A program made the translations under genes and the position numbers. The notes beneath the pieces are model-generated. The model saw only the letters and a program-made list of their open reading frames with translations. It did no database searches and was not told where the DNA came from. Positions 1 through 8,382 of a stretch of 52,943 nucleotides of DNA are shown here, one piece after another. Every line of letters begins with the position of its first letter. Position 1 is the stretch's first letter. This DNA comes from Thermaceae bacterium (GTDB lineage Bacteria > Deinococcota > Deinococci > Deinococcales > Marinithermaceae), in assembly GCA_026985615.1 (NCBI GenBank), contig JALSQD010000023.1, positions 1 to 52,943 of the forward strand. The letters are read 5' to 3'.

Positions 1-168
1 CGTTACGGCACGCCGCTCGAGAGCATCCGCCCCTGGAAGCTCGAGCGCATGAAGAAGAGCGCCCTCTACCTGCTGGGGCGCGAGGACGTGAGCGTACGCT
101 TCCTAGCCGCGCTCGTCACGGGGACGTGCGAACGCTGGCGCATCGAGACGGTGGAGCTCGAGCCCTGA
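1..168 (+). CDS. 3' end of a truncated unidentified gene
   Basis: An open frame enters from the left edge in frame 1 and stops with TGA at 166-168, giving the last 55 residues of a protein. The fragment is basic and mixed alpha/beta in composition, ends in ETVELEP, and has one Cys. I do not recognise the family. It is transcribed toward the copper island, but only two bases separate its stop from the regulatory box at 171, so the next gene probably has its own promoter. Confidence 0.6.
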   Translation, partial: RYGTPLESIRPWKLERMKKSALYLLGREDVSVRFLAALVTGTCERWRIETVELEP

Positions 169-170
169 GG

Positions 171-203
171 CTTTACGCTAGCTTTACCGAGCCCGCCCAT
201 CCT
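171..203 (+). promoter_or_regulatory. Composite activator box A and -10, upstream of SHOCT-RR-HK operon
   Basis: Two identical half-sites CTTTAC lie at 171-176 and 182-187, 11 bases apart, followed after exactly 10 bases by the hexamer CATCCT (198-203). The same geometry is found at 2226, 4282, 5868 and 10576. An 11-base direct repeat in place of a -35 is typical of OmpR/PhoB-family activators, so this is inferred to be an autoregulatory site of the response regulator encoded at 464. Predicted transcription start is near 210, just before the ribosome binding site. Confidence 0.65.
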
Positions 204-223
204 GTACCTAGGAGGTGAAGCCG

Positions 224-460
224 ATGATGGCAGGATGGGGTATGGGATACGGCATGGGCGGATGGGGCTTCCTCTGGGGCCTGCTCTGGTTCGGGCTGGT
301 GATCTGGGGCGCTTACACCCTGGTGAAGATCGCGGGTCAGGGCGGTTTCCAGGGCACCGGCGGGCGGGACGCGGCGCTTGAGCTCTTGCGCAAGCGCTAC
401 GCCCGGGGCGAGATCGACCAGGAGACCTACGAACGCATGAAGCGCGACCTGGAGGCGTGA
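224..460 (+). CDS. Small SHOCT-domain membrane protein
   Basis: 78-residue protein. The N-terminus is rich in Gly, Met and Trp (MMAGWGMGYGMGGWG) and runs into one membrane segment (about residues 14-34). The C-terminal 30 residues (LLRKRYARGEIDQETYERMKRDL) match the SHOCT module, a short C-terminal helix pair found on many small bacterial membrane proteins. ATG at 224 is chosen because AGGAGGTG at 210-217 is well spaced; a GTG at 215 would lie inside that ribosome binding site. It is the first gene of an operon with a response regulator and sensor kinase, 3 bases upstream of the regulator start. Such proteins often accompany copper genes; a direct role in copper sensing or binding by the Met residues is only inferred. 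Confidence 0.8.
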   Translation: MMAGWGMGYGMGGWGFLWGLLWFGLVIWGAYTLVKIAGQGGFQGTGGRDAALELLRKRYARGEIDQETYERMKRDLEA

Positions 461-463
461 GGC

Positions 464-1128
<665 letters not shown>

Positions 1129-1132
<4 letters not shown>

Positions 1133-2241
1133 AGCTCTTCTACCGGCTGTTCCTCAGCCACCTGCTCGTGGTGCTCATCGCCGAGGCGGCGGTCTACGTG
1201 CTGGTCGAGTTCTTCGCGCCGCGCTTCTTCGCTGAGCACGTGGCCCGGATGGTCCACATGGTGGAGATGATGGGCATGGGCCCGATGATGTCCGAGAGCC
1301 TGAGGGTGGACCTGGAGAACGGCCTTTCGGCCACGCTCACCTCGGCGCTCTGGGTTTCGCTGCCGCTGTCGGCCCTGATCGCCGCCGGAACCGCCTACGC
1401 GGTCAGCCGGAGGCTCGCGCGCACGGCCAACATGCTGGCGGCCTATAGTCACCGCATGGCCCGCGGCGACTACCGCCTGCGGCTGCCCGTGAAGGGGCGC
1501 GACGAGCTGGCGGAGCTCGCAGGCCACTTCAACGACCTCGCGGCGGCGCTCGAGCGGGTGGAGCAGAGCCGGGTCGAGCTCATTGGTAACGTGGCCCACG
1601 AGCTGCGCACGCCGCTCGCCGCCCTGCAGGGTTACGCCGAGGCCGCGGCCGACGGGGTGATGCCGCCGGAGGCGGTGGCGCGCGCCATCAACCGCGAGGT
1701 GGCGGCGATGCGCCGTCTGGTCGAGGATCTTTCCCTGGTCTCGCGGGTCGAGGCGGGTGCGGTCGAGTTGGAGCTGGCCGAACACGACGCCGCGGCGCTG
1801 GTGCGCGCCGCGCACGACCGCTTCGCCAGCGCCTTCGCCTCGAAGGGCGTGCGCCTGCGCCTCGAGCTTCCCGGGGCGGCGCTTTCGCCGGTACGGGCCG
1901 ACGCGGGGCGGGCCGACCAGGTGCTCGCAAACCTCCTCGCCAACGCCCTGCGCCACACCCCCGCGGGGGGCGAGGTCGTGCTGCAACTCGAGGCGCACGG
2001 CGCCTTCGCGCGCGTTTGCGTACGCGACACCGGGCCGGGCATCCCCGAAGCCTACCGGCAGCGGGTCTTCGAGCGCTTCTTCCGCCTCGACGCCGCCCGT
2101 AGCCGCGGCGCCGGCGGCAGCGGGGTGGGGCTGACGGTTTCCAAGGGGTTGGTGGAGGCGATGGGCGGGGAGCTCGAGCTGCGCTCGCCCGCGCGCGGGG
2201 GCGCCGAGTTCTGCTTCACCCTGCCCTTTGCAGAAGCTTAA
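1129..2241 (+). CDS. Sensor histidine kinase with Met-rich external loop
   Basis: 370 residues. TM1 about 9-28, short external loop 29-71, TM2 about 72-92, HAMP about 93-145, phosphoacceptor H157 in a VAHELRTPLAA H-box, N-box at N268/N272 and G1 box DTGPG at 300-304. The loop is only about 43 residues long but has seven Met between residues 41 and 54 plus H37 and H43, a composition expected for Cu(I)/Ag(I) binding. It is much shorter than the usual CusS sensor domain. Start overlaps the regulator stop. The 3' end of this gene contains the activator box for the next operon (2226-2242). Confidence 0.92.
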
Positions 2242-2258
2242 CGGATTGCTCCTAGGCT
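2226..2258 (+). promoter_or_regulatory. Composite activator box B and -10, upstream of cueP
   Basis: Half-sites CTTTGC (2226-2231) and CTTAAC (2237-2242) are 11 bases apart. Ten bases later comes the -10-like TAGGCT (2253-2258), and six bases after that the cueP ATG, so transcription should begin at the start codon (leaderless). The box lies in the last codons of the kinase gene. Surrounding bases resemble box E upstream of copA: CCCTTT, then AAGCTT at the same register, then AC and CGG. Confidence 0.65.
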
Positions 2259-2264
2259 GCGGGC

Positions 2265-2828
2265 ATGAACCGATATGCAGCCGCACTGTTGTTCGCCGCC
2301 GGCCTGGGGCTGGCCTGGTGGGCCTTCGGCCCGAAGCCGCAAGACTCCTTCGTTTCCGCGCTCGCGGGGGCCGGGCCAGAGGAGGCCCTGGCCCTGGCCA
2401 ACGCCTGGAAGGAGGAGGGGGCGGGGCTCCAGAGCTACCTGACCTCCGAGGCGGTGGTCTTTCACCTCGGCGGCGGACGGGAGGTGAGGGTGCCGTTGCC
2501 CGAAGACCGTATGGTCGTGGTCGTGGCGCCCTACGTGCGTTTTTCCCATCCGTGCGAGGTCCACTTCATGTCGAGCTGTCAGGGCGAGCTGGCGGGCGAG
2601 CGGGTCTGGCTCCGCGTCGAGGACGCCAACGGGGGCGTCGTTCGGGAGGGCGAGGTCACCCTGTTGCCCAACGGCTTCGTCGAGCTCTGGCTGCCGCGCG
2701 GGCAGCGCTTCACCTTCACCGCGCGCTATGGCGGCCTGGAGGCCCGGAAGACCCTCACGACCTTCGCGGGCAGCCCCACCTGCGTAACCGACGTACCGTT
2801 AAAGGAGACTCCAAGTGACCAAAGCTAA
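2265..2828 (+). CDS. cueP: CueP-family periplasmic copper-binding protein
   Basis: 187 residues with an N-terminal signal/anchor (about 4-20), so exported or membrane-tethered on the outside. Three cysteines are at 97, 105 and 173, within HPCEVHF, MSSCQGEL and SPTCVTD. The spacings of 8 and 68 match the three-cysteine pattern I recall for Salmonella CueP, the periplasmic copper protein that supplies copper to SodC. H95 and H100 flank the first Cys. Transcription is predicted to be leaderless. The gene overlaps the multicopper oxidase start by 14 bases, so binding and oxidation of periplasmic Cu(I) are probably produced together. Assignment rests on motif and spacing, not on an alignment. Confidence 0.75.
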   Translation: MNRYAAALLFAAGLGLAWWAFGPKPQDSFVSALAGAGPEEALALANAWKEEGAGLQSYLTSEAVVFHLGGGREVRVPLPEDRMVVVVAPYVRFSHPCEVHFMSSCQGELAGERVWLRVEDANGGVVREGEVTLLPNGFVELWLPRGQRFTFTARYGGLEARKTLTTFAGSPTCVTDVPLKETPSDQS

Positions 2829-4254
2829 ACACAGCCGCAGAACCTTCCTGGCCATGGGTGCCGGCCTCGCCGGTCTGGGCCTGGGCCTTTCGGCCCGGGC
2901 CCAGACCCGGGCCCCCGATGCCGACGTCCTCGTGAGCCGGGGGGGTGCGATCGAGGTGGACCTCGAGGCCCGTTTCGGGCCCACCCCCCTCGCGGGTCAG
3001 AGCGCCCGCCTCTTCAGCTACGGCGGCCGGGTACCGGGACCTCGCATCGAAGTGCGGCCCGGGGACGAGGTTACGCTCCGGTTCAGCAACGCCCTGCCGG
3101 AGCCCACGAACCTGCACTTCCACGGCCTCCACGTGCCCCCGACCGGTAACGCCGACAACGTCTTTCTTGAGGTTCCGGCCGGGGAGGAGCTGACCTACCG
3201 CTTCAAGATTCCCGAGAGCCACCCGGCGGGCACGTTTTGGTACCACCCCCACCTGCACGGGCTCGTAGCCAAGCAGGTCTTCCTGGGGATGGTCGGCCTT
3301 TTCGTGGTGCGGGGCGAGCTCGACCAGGTGCCCGAGGTGGCTGCGGCCCGCGAGGTCTTCGCCGTGCTCAAGGACTTCCAGATCGCCGGCGGGCGGGTGC
3401 CGCCGCCCGGCCCCATGGAGCTCGCGCGGGGCCGCGAGGGTTCGTTGGTGACGGTGAACGGCGAGGTCGAGCCCGAGTGGTCGGTCGAAGGGGGTGGCCT
3501 GCTGCGCCTGCGTTTGCTCAACGCCTCGACGGCGCGGTTCTACCGCCTGAAGCTGGAAGGGCACCCGCTCTACCTGATCGCCACCGACGGGGGCGCGCTC
3601 GAAGAGCCCTACGAGCTTGACGAGCTGCTGCTCGCTCCGGGTGAGCGGGCCGAGGTGCTCGTGCGCGCGGACCGCGAGCCCGGGCACTACACCCTCTGGA
3701 ACCTCCCCTACGACCGCGGCCGCGGCGGTATGATGGGTGGTGGCTTCGGCGACGCGCGCCCGCGCGCGCTCGCGCACCTGGTCTACTCCTGCCGGCGGCG
3801 CACGCCGCTGCCCCTCCCCGAACGGACGGGCCGGGTGCGTGAGCTGGGTGCGCTAGTGCGCCGCCGCCGCTTCGTCCTGGGGCACAGCATGCAGCCGGGG
3901 CGGGGCATGGTCTTCACCATCAACGGCCAGGTCTTCAACCCGCGTCGGATCGACACCCGCGTACGCCTGGGCACCGTGGAGGAATGGGAGATCGCCAACC
4001 TGGGCGTGCTTGACCACCCCTTCCACCTGCACACCAACCCCTTTCAGATCGTCGCGCGCGATGGCCGCCCGGAGCGCCTGCGCGCCTGGAAGGACACCGT
4101 GCTCGTGCCCGCGGGCGGCACGGTGCTCCTGCGCGTGGGCTTCGCCGACTACCCGGGCAACGCCGTCTACCACTGCCACATCCTCGAGCACGAAGACCTT
4201 GGGATGATGGGCATCGTCCGCTTCGAGACCTCCGGCGGGGCAAGTGGGACGTAG
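2815..4254 (+). CDS. Multicopper oxidase (CueO/laccase type), Tat-exported
   Basis: 479 residues, GTG start inside the end of cueP. A twin-arginine signal (SRRTFLAMG, residues 7-15) predicts export of the folded, copper-loaded enzyme. All copper ligands are visible: HFHGLH (101-106), WYHPHLHG (142-149), HPFHLHTNPF in domain 3, and YHCHILEHEDLGM (452-464), giving type 1 Cys454, axial M464 and the trinuclear His set. A Gly/Met patch (RGGMMGGGFG) lies in the region that is Met-rich in CueO. Likely oxidises Cu(I) to Cu(II) outside the membrane. A general laccase role cannot be excluded from sequence. Confidence 0.93.
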   Translation: MTKAKHSRRTFLAMGAGLAGLGLGLSARAQTRAPDADVLVSRGGAIEVDLEARFGPTPLAGQSARLFSYGGRVPGPRIEVRPGDEVTLRFSNALPEPTNLHFHGLHVPPTGNADNVFLEVPAGEELTYRFKIPESHPAGTFWYHPHLHGLVAKQVFLGMVGLFVVRGELDQVPEVAAAREVFAVLKDFQIAGGRVPPPGPMELARGREGSLVTVNGEVEPEWSVEGGGLLRLRLLNASTARFYRLKLEGHPLYLIATDGGALEEPYELDELLLAPGERAEVLVRADREPGHYTLWNLPYDRGRGGMMGGGFGDARPRALAHLVYSCRRRTPLPLPERTGRVRELGALVRRRRFVLGHSMQPGRGMVFTINGQVFNPRRIDTRVRLGTVEEWEIANLGVLDHPFHLHTNPFQIVARDGRPERLRAWKDTVLVPAGGTVLLRVGFADYPGNAVYHCHILEHEDLGMMGIVRFETSGGASGT

Positions 4255-4281
4255 GCCACTTTTGACGCTCTGGGAGCCGAC

Positions 4282-4314
4282 GTTTACCTCCCGTTAACCT
4301 CCTTCCACCAAGCT
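4282..4314 (+). promoter_or_regulatory. Composite activator box C and -10, upstream of DUF5666 lipoprotein
   Basis: Half-sites GTTTAC (4282-4287) and GTTAAC (4293-4298), 11 bases apart, then 10 bases and CAAGCT (4309-4314). The 18 bases from the first half-site differ from box D (5868) at only one position. Predicted start of transcription is about 4321, followed by a ribosome binding site GGAGGT at 4322-4327 and ATG at 4333. Confidence 0.62.
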
Positions 4315-4332
4315 AACCCTCGGAGGTCAAAG

Positions 4333-5802
4333 ATGAGGATTCAAGGAGTTAAAACTTTACTCGTTCTCGCGGCGCTGCTGGCCCTGGCGGCCTGCAGCAC
4401 GACGCCGACCGGGAACACCGAGGTATCGGCCACCCTGGCGGGCGTGGTGGAAGGCACCGACGCCAACCCCACCCTGCTCGGGAAGTCGCTCGACCTTTCT
4501 GAGGCCACGGTCACCGTCAACGGTGACGACGTGCAGATGAGCGTGCGTCCGGGCATGGTCATCCGCGGCCAGGGCGTGGATCAGGGCAGCTCGATCGTGG
4601 TCCAGTCCGTGGACGTGCAGATCGAGGTCAAGGGTCCGATCGACAGCGTGGACGTGGCCGCTTCCCAGCTCGTGGTGCTGGGGCAGACCGTGGCGGTGGA
4701 CGCGCTCACCCGCATCTACGAAGAGAACCCCGACGACACCTACACCTCGCTGGTGCTGGGTGATCTCCAGGCGGGCGACTACGTCGAGGTCTCGGGCACC
4801 CGTCAGGCCGACGGCTCCATCCTGGCCACCCGCATCGAGCGCAAGCTGGTGACCTCGGGCGACCCCGAGTATGGCCAGGTTGAGGTCAAGGGCTACGCCA
4901 CCAACCTGGACACCGTGGCCATGACCTTCGACCTCGGCGGTTACGCCGTGGACTACAGCACTGCCTACGTGGAGGGCACGCCGGCCGAGGGCGCCTTCGT
5001 GGAGGTCAAGGGCACGCTTAGCGACACGACCATCGTCGCGAGCAAGGTCGAGTTCAAGACCGGCGACTCGGGCATGGACTACGACGGCGAGAAGGCCGAG
5101 ATCTACGGCCCGGTGGTCAACCTCGACACCACCGCGATGACCTTTGAGGTCGCCGGCTTTAACGTGGACTACAGCAACGCCAACGTGGAGGGCAACTTCC
5201 AGGAGGGCGCCTACGTGGAGGTCGAGGGCACCCCCGACGCGAGCGACCCCACCCTCATCCACGCCTACAAGGTTGAGGTGAAGTACGAGGACGGCGGCGA
5301 CGGCTCCTGTGACGGCGAGCTGAAGGGCGCGGTGGAGAGCGTGGACTACGACGCCAAGCTGCTCACCGTTGGTGGCAAGACCTTCTGGGTCGACGCCATG
5401 ACCATCGTCAAGCAGGATGACCCCGACGCACCGCTGACCTTTGGCGACATCCAGGTGGGTGACTGGGTCGAGGTGAAGTTCGACTCCGCCAACACCAACG
5501 CCGACGGCTACGCCTACGCGGCTAAGATCGAGGTCAAGGGCATGGACGACGGCGAGGGAAGCGACGGCAGCTACTACGAGCTCGAGGGTTATGCCCAGAA
5601 CGTTGACGCCGCGGCCATGACCTTCGACCTCAACGGCTTCACCGTGGTCGTCGACAGCGCGACGGTCTACGAGGTCTACGACAGCTACGCCGACGCGGCG
5701 ACCTTCTGGGCCCAGATCAGCGACGGCGACAAGGTCGAGGTCAAGGGCGCCGTGGACGCCGACGGCAACTTCCTGGCGAGCAAGATCGAGCTCGACAACT
5801 GA
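4333..5802 (+). CDS. DUF5666-repeat lipoprotein
   Basis: 489 residues. Lipoprotein signal with lipobox LAAC (Cys21). The rest is about six tandem copies of a 60-80 residue beta-rich unit with a recurring pattern: V(K/E)G, then a hydrophobic strand (AMTFDLGGY, AMTFEVAGF, AMTFDLNGF), then G(D/A)(Y/W)VEV, then ASKVE(F/V)K. This is the DUF5666 style of repeat. The protein is strongly acidic. It stands alone between box C and a strong terminator. Function is unknown; a surface-exposed, possibly metal- or ligand-binding stack of small barrels is inference. Its promoter links it to the YceI-cytochrome operon, whose last gene also has DUF5666-like sequence. Confidence 0.85.
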   Translation: MRIQGVKTLLVLAALLALAACSTTPTGNTEVSATLAGVVEGTDANPTLLGKSLDLSEATVTVNGDDVQMSVRPGMVIRGQGVDQGSSIVVQSVDVQIEVKGPIDSVDVAASQLVVLGQTVAVDALTRIYEENPDDTYTSLVLGDLQAGDYVEVSGTRQADGSILATRIERKLVTSGDPEYGQVEVKGYATNLDTVAMTFDLGGYAVDYSTAYVEGTPAEGAFVEVKGTLSDTTIVASKVEFKTGDSGMDYDGEKAEIYGPVVNLDTTAMTFEVAGFNVDYSNANVEGNFQEGAYVEVEGTPDASDPTLIHAYKVEVKYEDGGDGSCDGELKGAVESVDYDAKLLTVGGKTFWVDAMTIVKQDDPDAPLTFGDIQVGDWVEVKFDSANTNADGYAYAAKIEVKGMDDGEGSDGSYYELEGYAQNVDAAAMTFDLNGFTVVVDSATVYEVYDSYADAATFWAQISDGDKVEVKGAVDADGNFLASKIELDN

Positions 5803-5830
5803 TCCGACCCGCTCCGCGTACCTTCCAACC

Positions 5831-5868
5831 CGCCCACCGGGGGGCCGCTTGCGGCCCCCCGGTGGGCG
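5831..5868 (+). terminator. Strong intrinsic terminator after the DUF5666 lipoprotein
   Basis: A perfect 18-bp inverted repeat (5831-5848 with 5851-5868) closed by a TT dinucleotide; the stem is all G/C except for two A:T pairs. The T run after it is short (GTTTAC) because the last stem base abuts activator box D, which begins at 5868. Confidence 0.85.
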
Positions 5869-5900
5869 TTTACCTGCCGTTAACCCGGCCTACCTATTCT
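5868..5900 (+). promoter_or_regulatory. Composite activator box D and -10, upstream of yceI operon
   Basis: Half-sites GTTTAC (5868-5873) and GTTAAC (5879-5884), then 10 bases and the -10-like TATTCT (5895-5900). Near-identical to box C. The operon it drives carries its own two-component system, so this is probably the autoregulatory site of the response regulator at 7720. Confidence 0.65.
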
Positions 5901-5925
5901 GACCAGTGTAAGGGAGGGAACGATT

Positions 5926-6468
5926 ATGCGAAAGGCTGGCTTGATGGCATTGCTGCTGGCGGTGGGGGTCTTCTCCTTCGCCCTTGCGGCCACCGAGTAC
6001 ACGGTAGGCGGCAAGGTCGTCTACGAGGCTCGCAGCCCCATCGGCGCGTTCAAGGGTGAGAACCCCGCCGTGAGCGGCACGCTCGTCTGGGACGCGCAGA
6101 CCCGCGAGGCGTCGGGGCGGATCTGCGTGGACCTCACCGCCTGGGACTCGGGCGAGCCCCTGCGCGACAAGCACACCCGCACCATGTTCGAGACCGACAC
6201 CTACCCCGAGGGCTGCTTCGAGCTGGCGGGGGTGCGCGCCGGCGCGGCGCCGGGTGAGATCGTGCTGCTGGGTAATCTGACCCTGCACGGCCTCACGCGT
6301 CCACTCGAGCTTCCCGGCAAGTTCCGCGAGGAGGGTGGCAAGCTCTACTTCGAGGGCTACTTCGAGACCAAGATCACCGACTGGGAGATGAAGCGGCCCA
6401 GCATGATGGGGCTCAAGGTGAAGGACCTGGTCAAGGTCTGGGTCTACGGTGAGGGGGTGGCGCGGTGA
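5926..6468 (+). CDS. YceI-family periplasmic protein
   Basis: 180 residues: signal peptide (about 1-22, ending FALAA), then a lipocalin-like YceI domain. Recognisable features are YEARSPIGAFKG near the start, RDKHTRTMFETDTYPEGCFEL in the middle, LTLHGLTRPLELP, and the MKRPSMMGLKVKDLVKV tail. YceI proteins bind polyprenyl chains and are often co-encoded with membrane cytochromes. First gene of a six-gene operon; its stop overlaps the start of the pentaheme cytochrome gene (GTGA). A role in shuttling a quinone or other isoprenoid to the cytochrome is inference. Confidence 0.9.
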   Translation: MRKAGLMALLLAVGVFSFALAATEYTVGGKVVYEARSPIGAFKGENPAVSGTLVWDAQTREASGRICVDLTAWDSGEPLRDKHTRTMFETDTYPEGCFELAGVRAGAAPGEIVLLGNLTLHGLTRPLELPGKFREEGGKLYFEGYFETKITDWEMKRPSMMGLKVKDLVKVWVYGEGVAR

Positions 6469-7286
6469 AGCTGCGGCACCTGGGCTGGATCGCCCTCGCG
6501 CTCGCCGTTGGCTGGGTGCTGGCCGAGGGCGGCCGCTACCTCTGGGTGACGGTGGATCCGGAGACGCAGGAGCTGGGCCTCTCGGACGGCACGCCGCTGC
6601 CGGCCTCGCTCGAGGGGCGTGTCGTGCCCGGACAGTTCGTGGAGGTCGAGAACGGTCGCTACAAGATCCAGAAGGTCTGGCGGCCGCCGCTGGACATCGA
6701 GAAGACTTTTACCCCCGAGGGCGCGTCGCGCGTCGTCTTTAGCCACGAGCGCCACTTCGCGGCGCTGGGCGCTAAGGGTGCGGCCTGCGAAACCTGCCAC
6801 ACTACCCTGGACGAGGCGGTGAGCTGGCCCAGCCTGGCGCCTGACCCGGCGCTCGAGCCCCACGGCGAGACCTCGCAGGGCCGCTTCTGCTCGAGCTGCC
6901 ACGACGGCGTGCAGACGACCCTCGACGTGACCGCTGAGATCGAGGGAGCCCGCCCGCCGGTGGACGCGACGCTCTTTAGCGCCTTTGGCCGCGAGGGCGA
7001 CGAGAGCTGCTCGAGCTGCCACGCGCCCAGGGACCACGGCGCCGACTACGTGCCCTGGCACGGCGAGCGCGCCGAGGACGGCCGCGCGGCGGCGAACTGC
7101 ACCAGCTGCCACCGCGGCGCGGACCGGATCACGAACGCCGAGATGACCCAGGCGCAGGCGTTCTATCATGATCAGATGACGCTACTTCGGGATCCCGAGA
7201 ACGAACAGGCCTTCAACACGACGCTGCCTAACAGCTTCTGCGCCTACTGCCACGGCCTCGACCTCAAGGCCTGGAGGGGGGACTAG
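6465..7286 (+). CDS. Membrane-anchored pentaheme c-type cytochrome
   Basis: 273 residues, GTG start. One N-terminal membrane anchor (about 5-22), then five CxxCH haem sites at C108, C142, C182, C212 and C259. Further histidines (H94, H97, H133, H191, H199, H235) could be the distal ligands of bis-His haems. A segment before the haems (SLEGRVVPGQFVEVENGRYK) looks like a small beta domain. The haem spacing is irregular and I do not match it to a named five-haem family such as NrfA or NapC/NrfH. Located outside the membrane. Coupled to yceI by overlap and followed two bases later by a membrane protein gene. Confidence 0.85.
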   Translation: MKLRHLGWIALALAVGWVLAEGGRYLWVTVDPETQELGLSDGTPLPASLEGRVVPGQFVEVENGRYKIQKVWRPPLDIEKTFTPEGASRVVFSHERHFAALGAKGAACETCHTTLDEAVSWPSLAPDPALEPHGETSQGRFCSSCHDGVQTTLDVTAEIEGARPPVDATLFSAFGREGDESCSSCHAPRDHGADYVPWHGERAEDGRAAANCTSCHRGADRITNAEMTQAQAFYHDQMTLLRDPENEQAFNTTLPNSFCAYCHGLDLKAWRGD

Positions 7287-7288
7287 GC

Positions 7289-7717
7289 ATGGCCTGGCTC
7301 AAGAAGCGGTATCCCGAGCTGGTGATGCTCTGGATCGCGAGCGGTTTCTTCGCCCTGGCGCTCGAGCTCCTCATTACCCGCCACACCGAGGAGGTGCAGC
7401 TCGTGGGCGTGGCCGCTACCCTGCTGGGAGGCGTGGTGGCGGTGCTGGCGCTCTTCTTGCGTAGCCAGCGCACCCTCTGGCTCGTGGGCTTCGTGGTCGT
7501 GGCGCTCGCGGGCCTGGTGGGTACGGGCGTGCACTGGTCGGAAGCGGGCGAAGAGGGCGGTTACGCCGGCGGCTATTATGAAGACGACGACGAGTACGAG
7601 GAAGACGAGGGCGAAGAAGGCGCACCCCCGCCGCTAGCGCCCCTGGGCCTCACCGGCCTGGCGGTGCTCGGGGCTGCCACCCTCTACGTGCGCGACGAGG
7701 AGGTGGAGGAGGGTTAG
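7289..7717 (+). CDS. Small membrane protein with acidic loop
   Basis: 142 residues. Three hydrophobic segments near 13-30, 37-58 and 65-83, then a very acidic stretch (about 92-112, Asp/Glu/Tyr/Gly) and a last hydrophobic segment near 118-133, ending in EEVEEG. No family recognised. It begins two bases after the pentaheme cytochrome stop and ends two bases before the response regulator, so it belongs to this operon. It could anchor or partner the cytochrome, but nothing in the sequence proves it. Confidence 0.75.
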   Translation: MAWLKKRYPELVMLWIASGFFALALELLITRHTEEVQLVGVAATLLGGVVAVLALFLRSQRTLWLVGFVVVALAGLVGTGVHWSEAGEEGGYAGGYYEDDDEYEEDEGEEGAPPPLAPLGLTGLAVLGAATLYVRDEEVEEG

Positions 7718-7719
7718 CC

Positions 7720-8382
7720 ATGAGGATCTTGCTGGTCGAAGACGAAGCCGGACTCCGGGAGCCGATGTCGGCCTACCTGCGTCGGCAGGGCTACGACGTG
7801 GACGAAGCCGACTCCATCGAGGCGGCGCGAGAGGCCTTCGTGGAGGCCGAGCCCGACCTGGTGGTGCTCGACGTGATGCTGCCCGAGGGCGTGGACGCCG
7901 GCTTCGACTTCGCCAGCGAGCTCAGGGACGCCGACTACGAGGGGCCCATCCTCTTCATCACCGCACGCGACGCGGTCGAGGACCGCGTGCGCGGCCTCGA
8001 CTTGGGCGGCGACGACTACCTCACCAAGCCCTTCAGCCTCGACGAGCTGGCCGCGCGGGTGCGGGCGCTCTTGCGCCGCCAGGGCCCGGTGCGCCGCAGC
8101 ATCTTCGAGCGCGGCCCGCTCAAGGTGGACTACGCCGGACGCAAGGTGCTCTGGGAGGGGCGCGAGGTGGCGCTCTCGGGGCGGGAGTTCGCGCTCATCG
8201 AGCTCTTCACGCTCCAGCCCGACCGGGTCTACACCGCCGAGGAGCTGCTTGAGCGCCTCTTCCCGGGCACCGACTCCGGCCTCAAGATCGTGCGGGTCTA
8301 CGTGCACCGGCTGCGCCACAAGCTGGGCTCCGACGTGGTCCAGACCGTGGCGGGCGGTTACCGTTTGGGGTTGGAAGAATGA
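7720..8382 (+). CDS. OmpR-family response regulator (second system)
   Basis: 220 residues. Receiver domain with E8/D9, phosphoacceptor D51 (VVLDVMLPEG) and K103 (LTKPF). The winged-helix domain from about 130 ends with VQTVAGGYRLGL. The stop overlaps the following kinase start (ATGA). It lies inside the yceI-cytochrome operon and is the best candidate to bind the GTTTAC-type boxes at 4282 and 5868. Distinct from the regulator at 464 (different receiver and linker sequence), so not a recent duplication. Confidence 0.92.
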   Translation: MRILLVEDEAGLREPMSAYLRRQGYDVDEADSIEAAREAFVEAEPDLVVLDVMLPEGVDAGFDFASELRDADYEGPILFITARDAVEDRVRGLDLGGDDYLTKPFSLDELAARVRALLRRQGPVRRSIFERGPLKVDYAGRKVLWEGREVALSGREFALIELFTLQPDRVYTAEELLERLFPGTDSGLKIVRVYVHRLRHKLGSDVVQTVAGGYRLGLEE

